Below, piece by piece: positions 9,174 to 17,883 of a stretch of 64,000 nucleotides of DNA (the stretch's first letter is position 1; each line of letters opens with the position of its first letter). This DNA comes from an uncultured Bacteroidota bacterium (GTDB lineage: Bacteria > Bacteroidota > Bacteroidia > Flavobacteriales_D > Crocinitomicaceae), in contig CALCCB010000007.1 in the NCBI GenBank assembly GCA_937899625.1, positions 18,192 to 82,191 of the forward strand, read 5' to 3'. The position numbers and the translations under genes were made by a program. The notes below the pieces were generated by a model. The model ran no database searches. It saw only the letters and a program-made list of their open reading frames with translations, and was not told where the DNA came from.

Positions 9174-11420
9174 ATGAAGAACATACTTTTCATCGCATCT
9201 ATTTTATTAGTTATTAATGGGGTAAATGCTCAGATCACAGTTACAAATACTCAAACACCGAACTCTCTTGTTCAGAATGTTCTTTTGGGTTTTGGAGTAA
9301 CTGCGTCAAACATCACAGTGAATGGTAGTCCTGTAAATGCAGGGAATGTTCAAGGAAATATCGCCTATTTCAGTGCTGCCGGTACAACATTCCCAATTCC
9401 ATCTGGAGTACTTTTGACAACGGGAAATGCCGCAGCTGCTGTTGGACCTAATACTTCAGGGTCTTTTACAAATAATAACCCAGCTACGCCGAATGTATCT
9501 TCTGATCCACACTTGAATGCGATTGCAAACAGTGGTGTGACCAACGGAACAGTATTAGAATTTGATTTCATTCCGGCTGGCGACACGATTTCATTCAACT
9601 ATGTTTTTGGATCGGATGAGTATCCTGAGTTTTCGCCGTCATCATTTAATGATGCATTTGGATTCTTCCTCTGGGGCCCTGGTATTAGTGGACCTTTCGC
9701 TCTAGGTGGTTATCCTGCAGGTGGAACAAACCTGGCGATCATCCCTGGAACTTCAACACCGGTTACCATTAATAACCTTGGACCAGGTGCTGGTCAATAC
9801 CCTCAGTACTACGTGAACAATTTATCCGGAGCAGGTTATGGTACGGCAATTCAATATGATGGTACTACAACTGTGCTTTCATGTAATGCATCTGTACAAT
9901 GTGGTCAAACGTATCATATCAAGCTAGCGATCTCGAATGTAGGTGACCAATCGTATGATTCTGGTGTTTTCTTGCAAGCGAATTCATTCAGCTCTGAAGC
10001 GGTGCAGGTTGCTGTTGCGACTGTTTCTGGCGATACAAGTGTTTATGAAGGATGTTCCGAAGCAAATTTGATGTTCATCCGACCTCAAACTCAGCTAGGA
10101 GATACATTGACCATCAATTATGAGGTTGGTGGAACTGCGATCGAAGGCACGGATTATAATGACCTTCCAAATCCAATTACTTTCCTTCCAGGAGAAGATA
10201 CAATTGTTCTGACTATTACCCCAACAGCAGATGGTTTCTCTGATAATTTTGAATACGTAACAATTACTGCTACGACGATTTCAGGATGTGGGGATACGAT
10301 CATTTCTACGGGGACATTATATATTCTTGATTCTATTCCAATACCTATCAATGAGACAGACCCTACCGTGCTCTGCGCAACGGATTCAGTTCTTGTTTCA
10401 GCTACGGCAACAGGTCTCTTTGGACCATTCACTTATGCCTGGGAAGGTGGCCAAACCGGTACCACTGCCTATTTCCCAACCATACAGGGAACGATGCAGG
10501 GAACCGTCGATTATCTGGTAACAGCGACTAACTCTTGTGGGTATTCGAGTACGGATACGGTCACCATCACTTTGAATCAAACCTTGATGGTCGATACATT
10601 ATTTTCATTCCCTGCGACGTGTGACCCGATCGGAGCAGTATCTGCTGTCATCAGTGGAGCTACCGGTGTTCCGAATTATGAGTGGCATGGACCAAACGAT
10701 CCGAACAGTGTAGCATTCATTAATGCGTCAGTTTGGCAAAACCTTTCTTCTGGATGGTATTATTTCACGATTGAGGATGACGTATGTACGGCAAATGATT
10801 CAGTATTTGTTGACATCTTAAACCCACCGATGGCTGCCTTTACAGCAACTCCAAATGATGGATGTACACCTTTAGAGGTTCTTTTTCAGAATAACAGTCA
10901 GAATGCATCGAATTTCCAATGGGATTTTGGAAATGGTAATACTGCGAGCGTTGGTAACATGGATCCTCAAACTCAGACCTACACAAACAGTGCAGTTGTG
11001 AGATTGATCGCAAGCGAAGGCAACTGTGCCGATACGACTTATGCAACGATCACGATCAGCATTTGTGGTTGCACGGACCCACTTGCTGTGAACTATGATC
11101 CAACGGCGAATTTTGACAATGGAAGTTGTACGTATCCTGCACCAACAGTGTATGTACCGAACGTGTTCACACCGAACAATGATGGAGGAAACGATCTATT
11201 CTTCTTGACAACAACCAATTCTACCAATATTGAACTCACTATTATCAATCGATGGGGTAACGTTGTATTTGAAAAGAGTGGAGTAAATCCAGCTTGGGAT
11301 GGTAAAACACAAAATGGCGCTTTGGCCGATGATGGTGTTTATTTCTACAAGTACAAAGTTGATGGATTACAGGATCAGTATTTAGAAGGACATGGATTCC
11401 TCCAATTGATCAGAGATTAA
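9174..11420 (+). CDS. Secreted adhesin-like protein: choice-of-anchor L, PKD, T9SS type B sorting domain
   Basis: A 748-residue secreted protein from the ATG at 9174, whose signal peptide is MKNILFIASILLVINGVNAQ; an in-frame TTG at 9141 is unlikely. Domains in order: choice-of-anchor L (about residues 20-240, with VFGSDEYPEF and DAFGFFLWGPG); a Calx-beta-like module (about 270-360, VGGTAIEGTDYN); two Ig-like segments; a PKD domain (about 553-628, FQWDFGNGN); a GCTDPLAVNYDPTANFDNGSC module (about 632-655); and a gliding-motility-associated type B C-terminal domain (YVPNVFTPNNDGGNDLF...NRWGNVVF...YYKYKVDG region). The C-terminal domain directs export through T9SS and attachment to the cell surface. 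It is transcribed alone and followed by a terminator. The ligand is unknown. Confidence 0.92.
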   Translation: MKNILFIASILLVINGVNAQITVTNTQTPNSLVQNVLLGFGVTASNITVNGSPVNAGNVQGNIAYFSAAGTTFPIPSGVLLTTGNAAAAVGPNTSGSFTNNNPATPNVSSDPHLNAIANSGVTNGTVLEFDFIPAGDTISFNYVFGSDEYPEFSPSSFNDAFGFFLWGPGISGPFALGGYPAGGTNLAIIPGTSTPVTINNLGPGAGQYPQYYVNNLSGAGYGTAIQYDGTTTVLSCNASVQCGQTYHIKLAISNVGDQSYDSGVFLQANSFSSEAVQVAVATVSGDTSVYEGCSEANLMFIRPQTQLGDTLTINYEVGGTAIEGTDYNDLPNPITFLPGEDTIVLTITPTADGFSDNFEYVTITATTISGCGDTIISTGTLYILDSIPIPINETDPTVLCATDSVLVSATATGLFGPFTYAWEGGQTGTTAYFPTIQGTMQGTVDYLVTATNSCGYSSTDTVTITLNQTLMVDTLFSFPATCDPIGAVSAVISGATGVPNYEWHGPNDPNSVAFINASVWQNLSSGWYYFTIEDDVCTANDSVFVDILNPPMAAFTATPNDGCTPLEVLFQNNSQNASNFQWDFGNGNTASVGNMDPQTQTYTNSAVVRLIASEGNCADTTYATITISICGCTDPLAVNYDPTANFDNGSCTYPAPTVYVPNVFTPNNDGGNDLFFLTTTNSTNIELTIINRWGNVVFEKSGVNPAWDGKTQNGALADDGVYFYKYKVDGLQDQYLEGHGFLQLIRD

Positions 11421-11443
11421 CCCCGATCACTATAGATGAAAAA

Positions 11444-11476
11444 GAGAGAGGAGGTCAGTAATAGCCTCCTTTTTTA
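11444..11476. terminator. Terminator between T9SS protein gene and hflX
   Basis: AGGAGG (11449-11454) pairs with CCTCCT (11465-11470) across a 10-base loop, extended by A/T pairs and followed by a T-run. It lies between convergent stops and probably serves the plus-strand gene mainly. Confidence 0.75.
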
Positions 11477-12661
11477 ATACAAGAAATTGTTATACGGATA
11501 ACGAACCTTGAAGATCTCCTTAACTTCTTCGTATATGATTTGCTTCAATTCTTCAATATTCTCTTTGTCGGTAGCCGAAATGAATACGCATTTGGTTTGA
11601 CCCATTTTTGCCATCCAGGTTCTTTTCAATTCTTCAAGCGTAAATTGATCGTCTTCCTCTTCACCTTCCGGGTTTTCGGCAGGATGATATGCATCAATTT
11701 TATTAAAAACAAGAATTGTCGGTTTGTCTTTATTGTCAAGTTCAGCTAGTGTTTGGTTGACCACGTTGTAATGATCCTCAAAGTTTAGATGTGAAATATC
11801 CAATACATGAACCAATAGATCAGCTTCTCTCACCTCGTCAAGTGTTGACTTGAACGATTCGACCAATTGCGGAGGTAATTTTCGGATAAAGCCTACAGTA
11901 TCTGTAAGCAAGAAGGGCAAGTTGTCAACCACGACTTTTCGCACTGTAGTATCAAGAGTTGCGAACAATTTATTCTCTGCGAACACATCACTTTTTGAAA
12001 GGAGATTCATCAATGTACTTTTTCCAACATTAGTATATCCAACAAGAGCCACACGAACCAGCTGACCTCGATTACTTCGCTGAACTGCCATTTGTTTGTC
12101 GATTTCCTTCAAACGTTCTTTCATCAGCGCTATGCGCGTCTGGATGATCCTTCTGTCCGATTCAATTTGAGATTCTCCTGGTCCTCTTAAACCAATTCCT
12201 CCTTTCTGCCGTTCAAGGTGGGTCCACATTCGAGTAAGACGCGGTAACATGTATTGCAATTGGGCAAGTTCGACTTGTGTTTTTGCGTGAGATGTTCTTG
12301 CGCGACTAGCAAAAATGTCGAGGATCAAAATGTTCCTGTCCAGAATTTTACATTGCAGTTCTCGTTCAATATTTCGAAGCTGCGATGGAGATAATTCATC
12401 ATCAAAAATGACCAACTCTACATCGTTTGACTTTATGTAATCTTTAATCTCATCCAGTTTTCCAGTCCCTACATACGTTCTTGGATTTGGAAAAGGTATT
12501 TTTTGAAGGAACTTTTTCACTGTAATTGCTCCAGCAGTTTCAGCCAGAAACTCAAGCTCATCAATGTATTCATTCGCAATATCTTCATTGATATCTGAAT
12601 TGATCACACCAACTAATACACAGGTTTCTTCTTTTGCGTCTACAGTAACGTGTCCTTGCAT
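11474..12661 (-). CDS. hflX: GTPase HflX (ribosome-splitting factor)
   Basis: A 395-residue GTPase with the HflX N-terminal domain (FPNPRTYVGTGKLDEIK, DDELSPSQLRNIE) and the glycine-rich linker signature GIGLRGPGESQIESDRR. The G domain carries GYTNVGKST (G1), DTVGFIRKLP (G3) and NKID (G4). HflX binds the 50S subunit and rescues or splits stalled ribosomes under stress. It starts one base after the stop of a cytochrome c gene, in an apparent cytochrome b-cytochrome c-hflX operon, and ends at the terminator shared with the convergent T9SS gene. An acidic insertion between G4 and G5 (ENPEGEEEDDQFTLEE) is the only slightly unusual feature. Identification is firm. Confidence 0.95.
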   Translation of the reverse strand: MQGHVTVDAKEETCVLVGVINSDINEDIANEYIDELEFLAETAGAITVKKFLQKIPFPNPRTYVGTGKLDEIKDYIKSNDVELVIFDDELSPSQLRNIERELQCKILDRNILILDIFASRARTSHAKTQVELAQLQYMLPRLTRMWTHLERQKGGIGLRGPGESQIESDRRIIQTRIALMKERLKEIDKQMAVQRSNRGQLVRVALVGYTNVGKSTLMNLLSKSDVFAENKLFATLDTTVRKVVVDNLPFLLTDTVGFIRKLPPQLVESFKSTLDEVREADLLVHVLDISHLNFEDHYNVVNQTLAELDNKDKPTILVFNKIDAYHPAENPEGEEEDDQFTLEELKRTWMAKMGQTKCVFISATDKENIEELKQIIYEEVKEIFKVRYPYNNFLY

Positions 12662-12662
12662 T

Positions 12663-13004
12663 TTATTTCCTTAATTCAATGGTGTATTCAGCAACCTTAT
12701 CTACTTTCTCCTGAGAAGACAGAATTTCTTTCATTGGCGGCATTCCATTTCGTCCTTCATTTAGTACCTTCTTGACTTCTTCGATAGTCAATCCAGATTT
12801 TGAAAGATCGTAAGCTCCTGATAATCCAAGTTTCCCATCTGAACCATGGCAAGAAGCACAGTTTTCCAGATAAATTTCTTGTCCGGTAAGTTCTTCTTCA
12901 GGCAGACCAGCGGTAGTCTTTTCAGATTCACCACAACTGCTTAACAAGACAATTCCGACGAAGATCAGAACCAGCTTGCTCCCAAAGCAACTCTGAATGG
13001 CCAT
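12663..13004 (-). CDS. Small cytochrome c lipoprotein
   Basis: A 113-residue monohaem cytochrome c. The leader KLVLIFVGIVLLSSC has a lipobox ending in Cys24, so the protein is probably an outer- or inner-leaflet periplasmic lipoprotein. The haem site is CASCHG (about residues 49-54) and the distal Met lies in NGMPPMKE. It presumably shuttles electrons in the periplasm. Its start overlaps the end of the upstream four-helix membrane protein by 40 bases in another frame, and hflX follows after one base. The overlap is long but no later start codon precedes the lipobox, and the membrane protein needs its own end, so both are kept. Confidence 0.85.
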   Translation of the reverse strand: MAIQSCFGSKLVLIFVGIVLLSSCGESEKTTAGLPEEELTGQEIYLENCASCHGSDGKLGLSGAYDLSKSGLTIEEVKKVLNEGRNGMPPMKEILSSQEKVDKVAEYTIELRK

Positions 13005-13396
13005 GGAATGAAAATTAAAACAAGGAATAATCCTATGGTGAAATAAATAAGAGTTTTCTTATGTTTTTTAACCGGGTCATCGATTCTCTTTGCCAAAGAA
13101 TAACCTAAAGTAACAAATACAATAGCTAGGATCATTCCAACTAAATGCTCTAATCCATAAAAACGAAACTGAGTGATTTGCATCCAGTTTTCACTGAAAT
13201 TCACTTTACCTGAGGTGAAATAAAGGGCCAATCCCAACACTAATTGAATGTGAAACATTACCATAGTAAAAAGGGTCACCATTTTATCCTTTTTCGAATA
13301 ACTTCCGGATCGAACTCCTGAAAAGGCATTGTAGATCGCAAAGATCAAAAGCAACAAAGCGACCCAACGTAAACCTGAATGTGCGTGTACCAACAT
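12965..13396 (-). CDS. Cytochrome b-like four-helix membrane protein
   Basis: A 143-residue membrane protein from the ATG at 13396 (MLVHAHSGLRWVALLL). Hydrophobic helices lie at roughly residues 8-26, 45-64, 79-101 and 113-133. Histidines that could bind haem are visible: HAHSGLRW at the N-terminus, FHIQLVLGL, and GLEHLVGM. In Bacteroidota genomes this small family is often named cytochrome B, and the following cytochrome c supports an electron-transfer role, but direct proof of haem binding is not available from the sequence. A -7 promoter element at 13417-13424 lies upstream of this ATG and inside the longer frame (start at 13453), favouring the short form. Confidence 0.75.
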   Translation of the reverse strand: MLVHAHSGLRWVALLLLIFAIYNAFSGVRSGSYSKKDKMVTLFTMVMFHIQLVLGLALYFTSGKVNFSENWMQITQFRFYGLEHLVGMILAIVFVTLGYSLAKRIDDPVKKHKKTLIYFTIGLFLVLIFIPWPFRVALGASWF

Positions 13397-13416
13397 AGCT
13401 TCAATTTTAATTGACA

Positions 13417-13424
13417 CAAAAATA
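13417..13424 (-). promoter_or_regulatory. -7 promoter element of the cytochrome b/c-hflX operon
   Basis: Minus-strand TATTTTTG, an exact TAnnTTTG match about 20 bases before the ATG at 13396. No TTG at the expected -33 distance. Confidence 0.4.
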
Positions 13425-13504
13425 CCAAAAGAAATCGGTAAAGCAGGGACCAAACTGTTTGGTTTTAATTAATTTCGAGCCGTACAGAATTACCGGAGAA
13501 TTAT

Positions 13505-16500
13505 ATGAGATCTATTATTGTTCTAGTCACTTTGATCCCTTTTTATTTCCTTGGCCAATACAGGCCAACGAACGGAGTAACTGACTCAAAAGCAGGATTT
13601 ATTGCACTTAAAAATGCGGAAGTTGTTGTTAGCCCGGATAAAACAATAAAAAATGCGACTATCCTCATACAGGGTGAAAGCATTGTAGATGTTGGTATAC
13701 TTGTAAATATTCCAGCGGGGACGAAGGAGATCGACTGTTCTGATCTAGTTATTTTGCCAGGATTTATCGAATTAAACAGCGATTTGGGGCTTCCAAAGCC
13801 GTCATCCAATGGAGGTTACAATTTTAGACCTCAGTTGGAGTCGAATAAAAAAGGAGCTTACTACTGGAATGAGTCAGTCCATCCGGAAGTAAATGCTTCT
13901 GATAGCTATGATATCGACACAAAAAGTGTCGAGGAGCTTATTAAATTCGGAATCACTTTTACCTTAACTCATCATCAGGATGGTATTTTTAGGGGTACAG
14001 GCGCCTTGGTTTCATTGGGTGTTGAGGACGTGAACCGACAAATGATCAAACCAAAAGCGGCACTGGTCATTTCTTTTCAAAAAGGATCTTCTAAGCAAAC
14101 GTATCCTTCCTCTCAGATGGGAAGCATTGCTTTGATCCGTCAGTTTTTATATGATGTGAAATGGTATTCAGATGGCAATTCAAAAGAAACCGATCTTTCA
14201 ATTGAAGCTTATCTTGCTCAGGATTCTCTACCGATCTTATTCGAGACAAAGGACAAATGGGAAATCCTGAGAGCAGAAAAAATTGCGAAAGAATTTGGCT
14301 TGTCGTTCAATTACTATGGTTCAGGGAATGAATACATGGCGCATGATCAATTGAATCCGGTAAATGGGTTTGTGATCCTTCCTTTGAATTTTCCTGAAGC
14401 CTACGAAGTAAGGGATCCATATGTAGCAAGACAGATTCCTCTATCTGACCTTAAGCATTGGGAAATGGCACCTTCTAACCCTCATGTGATGAAGACCGAA
14501 GGTGTAGACTTTTGTTTTACAAGTAGTGGGTTGAAGACCAGTGATCAGTTCTGGAAAAATATGAACATGACGATGCAGCGAGGCCTCTCAAAGCAAGATG
14601 TGTTGGCTGCATTAACGGTTAATCCGGCAAAATTACTCGGAGTCGAAAAGAAGTTAGGTACACTTGAAAAAGGGAAGCTGGCAAGCTTCAGTATTTATTC
14701 TGCCGATCCTTTTGCAGGAGGGAAGCTTCTTGAGGTCTGGACAATAGGTGAACAAAAAGTGCTAAGCAGGGCTCCTGAGCAAGATATTCTTGGGAAATAT
14801 ACAATTAACGTAGACGGAAAAAGGTACCCTCTTGAAATTGCTGGTTCAAAAGAAAAGCCGGACTCAAAAGTGTCTGTGATCAAGGATGTAAAAGATGATA
14901 AGACAGGGCTGACTAAAAAGGATACTTTACAAGTGAAAGCGTTTACTCAACTGATCGGGAATGACCTTACCCTTCAGTTTAATGTCGATGATGAAAACTT
15001 CAAGGGAAGTATGAGCCTTCATGGGAAGGTGAACATGAGAGTGGGAGTGCTTTTCGGTGATGCTTCTCTTCCGGATGGGAGATGGGTTCAGTGGTCGGCA
15101 GTTAAGAGCGATAAGGTCAAAGAAAACAAGCAAGAACCGAAAAATCCCGAAATCGACACTTTGATCTGTCAACGGATATGGTTCCCGCACATGGCGTATG
15201 GATTTGACACCAAACCGACTTCAGAAACGATCGTAATTCGAAATGCTCAGTTGTGGACCAATGAGGAACAGGGTGTGATCAAGGACGGAACTGTCATTGT
15301 TCAGGACGGGAAAATAACATTTGTTGGACAAGGTGGCTTTACCATTCCAACAGGAGCACGAGTAATTGATGCAAAAGGCAAACATGTAACACCAGGTATC
15401 ATTGATGAACATTCTCACATCGCCATTTCGAAAGGGGTGAATGAAGGAGGACAATCAATTTCCGCAGAGGTTAGTATTGGAGATGTTATTAACCCGGATG
15501 ACATCAATATTTACCGTCAACTTTCTGGAGGTGTTACAGCGGCACAATTGCTACATGGTTCTGCAAATCCGGTAGGTGGGCAAAGTGGCCTAATCAAATT
15601 GAAGTGGGGCGCTACTCCTGAGGAAATGCTGATCGACAATGCTCCAAAATTCATCAAGTTTGCGCTCGGTGAAAATGTGAAACAAGCGAATTGGGGTGAT
15701 TTTAATACAGTTCGTTTTCCTCAGACAAGAATGGGGGTAGAGCAAGTGTACTATGATGGTTTTCACAGAGCACAGGAATATATGGCGGCATGGGAACAAT
15801 TCAAGTCTGACGAAAAAGGCAAAGTGAAGCAACCACGCAAAGATCTTGAACTTGAGGTGTTGGCGGAGATCCTTCGATCAGAACGTTTTATCAGTTGTCA
15901 CTCATATGTACAATCGGAGATCAATATGTTGATGAAAGTTGCTGATTCAATGGGATTCAAAGTGAATACGTTCACTCATATCCTTGAAGGATACAAAGTG
16001 GCAGATAAAATGCTGGCGCATGGAGTTGGGGCTTCTACTTTCTCGGACTGGTGGGCGTATAAGTATGAGGTGAATGATGCAATTCCATACAACGCTTCTT
16101 TGATGAATGAAATGGGATTAGTGGTTGCCATTAATTCTGATGATGCTGAAATGGGAAGGAGATTGAATCAGGAAGCCGCAAAAGGAATCAAATATGGAGG
16201 GATGACTGAAGTAGAAGCTTTGAAAATGGTAACATTAAATCCTGCGAAGCTTCTTCACCTCGATGATCGTATGGGAAGTTTGAAAGTCGGAAAGGATGCA
16301 GATCTAGTTATTTGGTCTGACAATCCACTAAGTATTCAAGCAAAGGCAGAGATGACGATTATCGATGGAACGGTAATGTTCGACGTTGAGAAAGATAAGG
16401 AACTTCAGATGGTCAATCGACAAGAAAAGGCAAGGATTATCAATAAAATGCTTGAGTCAAATGATAAGGGAGAACCTTCGAAACCTTTCCTGAAGAAAAA

Positions 16501-16564
16501 AGCAAAGCATTTTCATTGTGATACAATGGGAGAAGAAGGATCAGAAGGAGAAAACCAACATTAA
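13505..16564 (+). CDS. Secreted double amidohydrolase-family protein
   Basis: A 1019-residue exported protein (signal MRSIIVLVTLIPFYFLGQ) that carries two amidohydrolase-superfamily units in tandem. In the first (about residues 30-440) the expected metal-binding HxH after the PG-FIE strand is replaced by ELNSD, so it is probably not catalytic. A beta-rich linker of about 130 residues follows (ITVDGKRY-type strands). The second (about 575-975) is intact: DEHSHIA (HxH, about 635), SCHSYVQ (about 797), TFTHILEG (about 823) and the terminal Asp in INSDDAEMG (about 876). The substrate is unknown; related proteins are often called imidazolonepropionase-like hydrolases. The next gene, seven bases downstream, is a second family member interrupted by a stop codon. 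Confidence 0.85.
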   Translation: MRSIIVLVTLIPFYFLGQYRPTNGVTDSKAGFIALKNAEVVVSPDKTIKNATILIQGESIVDVGILVNIPAGTKEIDCSDLVILPGFIELNSDLGLPKPSSNGGYNFRPQLESNKKGAYYWNESVHPEVNASDSYDIDTKSVEELIKFGITFTLTHHQDGIFRGTGALVSLGVEDVNRQMIKPKAALVISFQKGSSKQTYPSSQMGSIALIRQFLYDVKWYSDGNSKETDLSIEAYLAQDSLPILFETKDKWEILRAEKIAKEFGLSFNYYGSGNEYMAHDQLNPVNGFVILPLNFPEAYEVRDPYVARQIPLSDLKHWEMAPSNPHVMKTEGVDFCFTSSGLKTSDQFWKNMNMTMQRGLSKQDVLAALTVNPAKLLGVEKKLGTLEKGKLASFSIYSADPFAGGKLLEVWTIGEQKVLSRAPEQDILGKYTINVDGKRYPLEIAGSKEKPDSKVSVIKDVKDDKTGLTKKDTLQVKAFTQLIGNDLTLQFNVDDENFKGSMSLHGKVNMRVGVLFGDASLPDGRWVQWSAVKSDKVKENKQEPKNPEIDTLICQRIWFPHMAYGFDTKPTSETIVIRNAQLWTNEEQGVIKDGTVIVQDGKITFVGQGGFTIPTGARVIDAKGKHVTPGIIDEHSHIAISKGVNEGGQSISAEVSIGDVINPDDINIYRQLSGGVTAAQLLHGSANPVGGQSGLIKLKWGATPEEMLIDNAPKFIKFALGENVKQANWGDFNTVRFPQTRMGVEQVYYDGFHRAQEYMAAWEQFKSDEKGKVKQPRKDLELEVLAEILRSERFISCHSYVQSEINMLMKVADSMGFKVNTFTHILEGYKVADKMLAHGVGASTFSDWWAYKYEVNDAIPYNASLMNEMGLVVAINSDDAEMGRRLNQEAAKGIKYGGMTEVEALKMVTLNPAKLLHLDDRMGSLKVGKDADLVIWSDNPLSIQAKAEMTIIDGTVMFDVEKDKELQMVNRQEKARIINKMLESNDKGEPSKPFLKKKAKHFHCDTMGEEGSEGENQH

Positions 16565-16570
16565 GAAATT

Positions 16571-17860
16571 ATGAAATTGAGATTTGGAATAGTTTGTTTT
16601 TCGCTGCTTGCAACCTTTTTTGCGCAGGCTCAGGATCAAAAGAGCATCTTACTGATCAACGGATTCCTCCACAAAGGAAATGGCGAAATTCTGGAAACAG
16701 CATTAATTGGTGTTAGATCTGGAAGGATCGAAATGGTTAGAAATTCACTGGCGACTTCATACAAAAGAGAAGAGTGGGATACCATAATTGATCTTCAGGG
16801 TAAACACATTTATCCTGGATTTATCGCACCCAATTCTACACTTGGTTTGACAGAAATTGATGCAGTCAGAGCGACAAGAGATTTTGATGAGGTTGGGATA
16901 TATAATCCGCATGTCCGCTCTCAGATTGCTTTCAACGTCGAATCGAAAGTGATTTCTACAGTTAGGACTAATGGTGTGTTGATTTGTTAGGCTACTCCAA
17001 GAGGAGGAAGTATCAGCGGTACATCTGCTGTTATGTTAATGGATGGTTGGAACTGGGAGGACGCAACAGTCAGTTCTGATGATGGGATCCATGTGAACTG
17101 GCCCTCGAGTGCGGAAGGTGGAGGTTGGTGGGCTGAGCCATCACCTAAAAAGAGGAATGAAAAATACGAAGATCAAAAAGCGGAATTGATCAATTTCTTT
17201 TCAGATGCAAAAGCATACTGTGATGGAGGTAAAAAAGTGGATTTGGATCTTAGATTCAATGCAATGAGGGATTGTTTCAAAGGGGAAAAGAGAGTCTACT
17301 TTCATGCGAACGACGTACAACAGCTCCTGGATGTGATCGATTTCGTAAGAAAATTTGAATTGCCTTTTCCGGTAATCGTGGGTGGATACGATAGTCACTT
17401 GATCGCTGATCGATTGAAAGAAGATAAAATACCGGTTATGATCGGAAGGGTGCACAGTCTTCCTGAATATGAAGAGGATCCAATTGATCAGCCATTTTCA
17501 CTTGCTGCTCAACTTCACGCTGCCGGAGTAAAGTTCTGTATTCAAAATTCAGGTGATATGGAAGCAATGAATGCGAGGAACTTACCATTTCAGGCAGGCA
17601 CATGTATTGCATATGGATTGCCTGCTGAAGAAGCAGTTAAATCACTTACATTGAATACTGCAGAGATCATAGGGATCAATAAAGATTACGGAAGCATTGA
17701 AGAAGGAAAATCAGCAACACTTTTTGTTTCTGATGGAGACGCTTTGGATATGCGCTCAAACAATGTTTCACTCGCAATGATCAATGGCAAGTTCATGTCG
17801 CTAGACAACAGCCAAAAACAATTGTACAAGAAGTACCACAATAAATACCAGAAAAAATAA
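16571..17860 (+). pseudogene. Secreted amidohydrolase-family gene interrupted by an in-frame TAG
   Basis: The gene starts at 16571 with a signal peptide (MKLRFGIVCFSLLATFFAQAQ) and runs to TAG at 16988-16990. The same frame then continues without any shift to 17860, and the junction reads NGVLIC*ATPRGGSISGTSA, where relatives of this family have a continuous TPRGG block. Readthrough would give 429 residues. A single C-to-T change (CAG to TAG) would explain it. The PG-FIAPNSTLGL segment lacks the HxH metal site, which is usual for the non-catalytic partner of these tandem hydrolases. TAG is a normal stop elsewhere here (panC, the GT5 gene), so reassignment is unlikely; the choices are recent pseudogene, assembly error, or two separately translated fragments. 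Confidence 0.75.
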
Positions 17861-17882
17861 AAGAGCCCGAAAGGGCTCTTTT
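17859..17882. terminator. Bidirectional terminator
   Basis: AAGAGCCC (17861-17868), tetraloop GAAA, GGGCTCTT (17873-17880), flanked by A- and T-runs. It serves the convergent amidohydrolase gene and the T9SS type A gene. Confidence 0.9.
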
Positions 17883-17883
17883 G

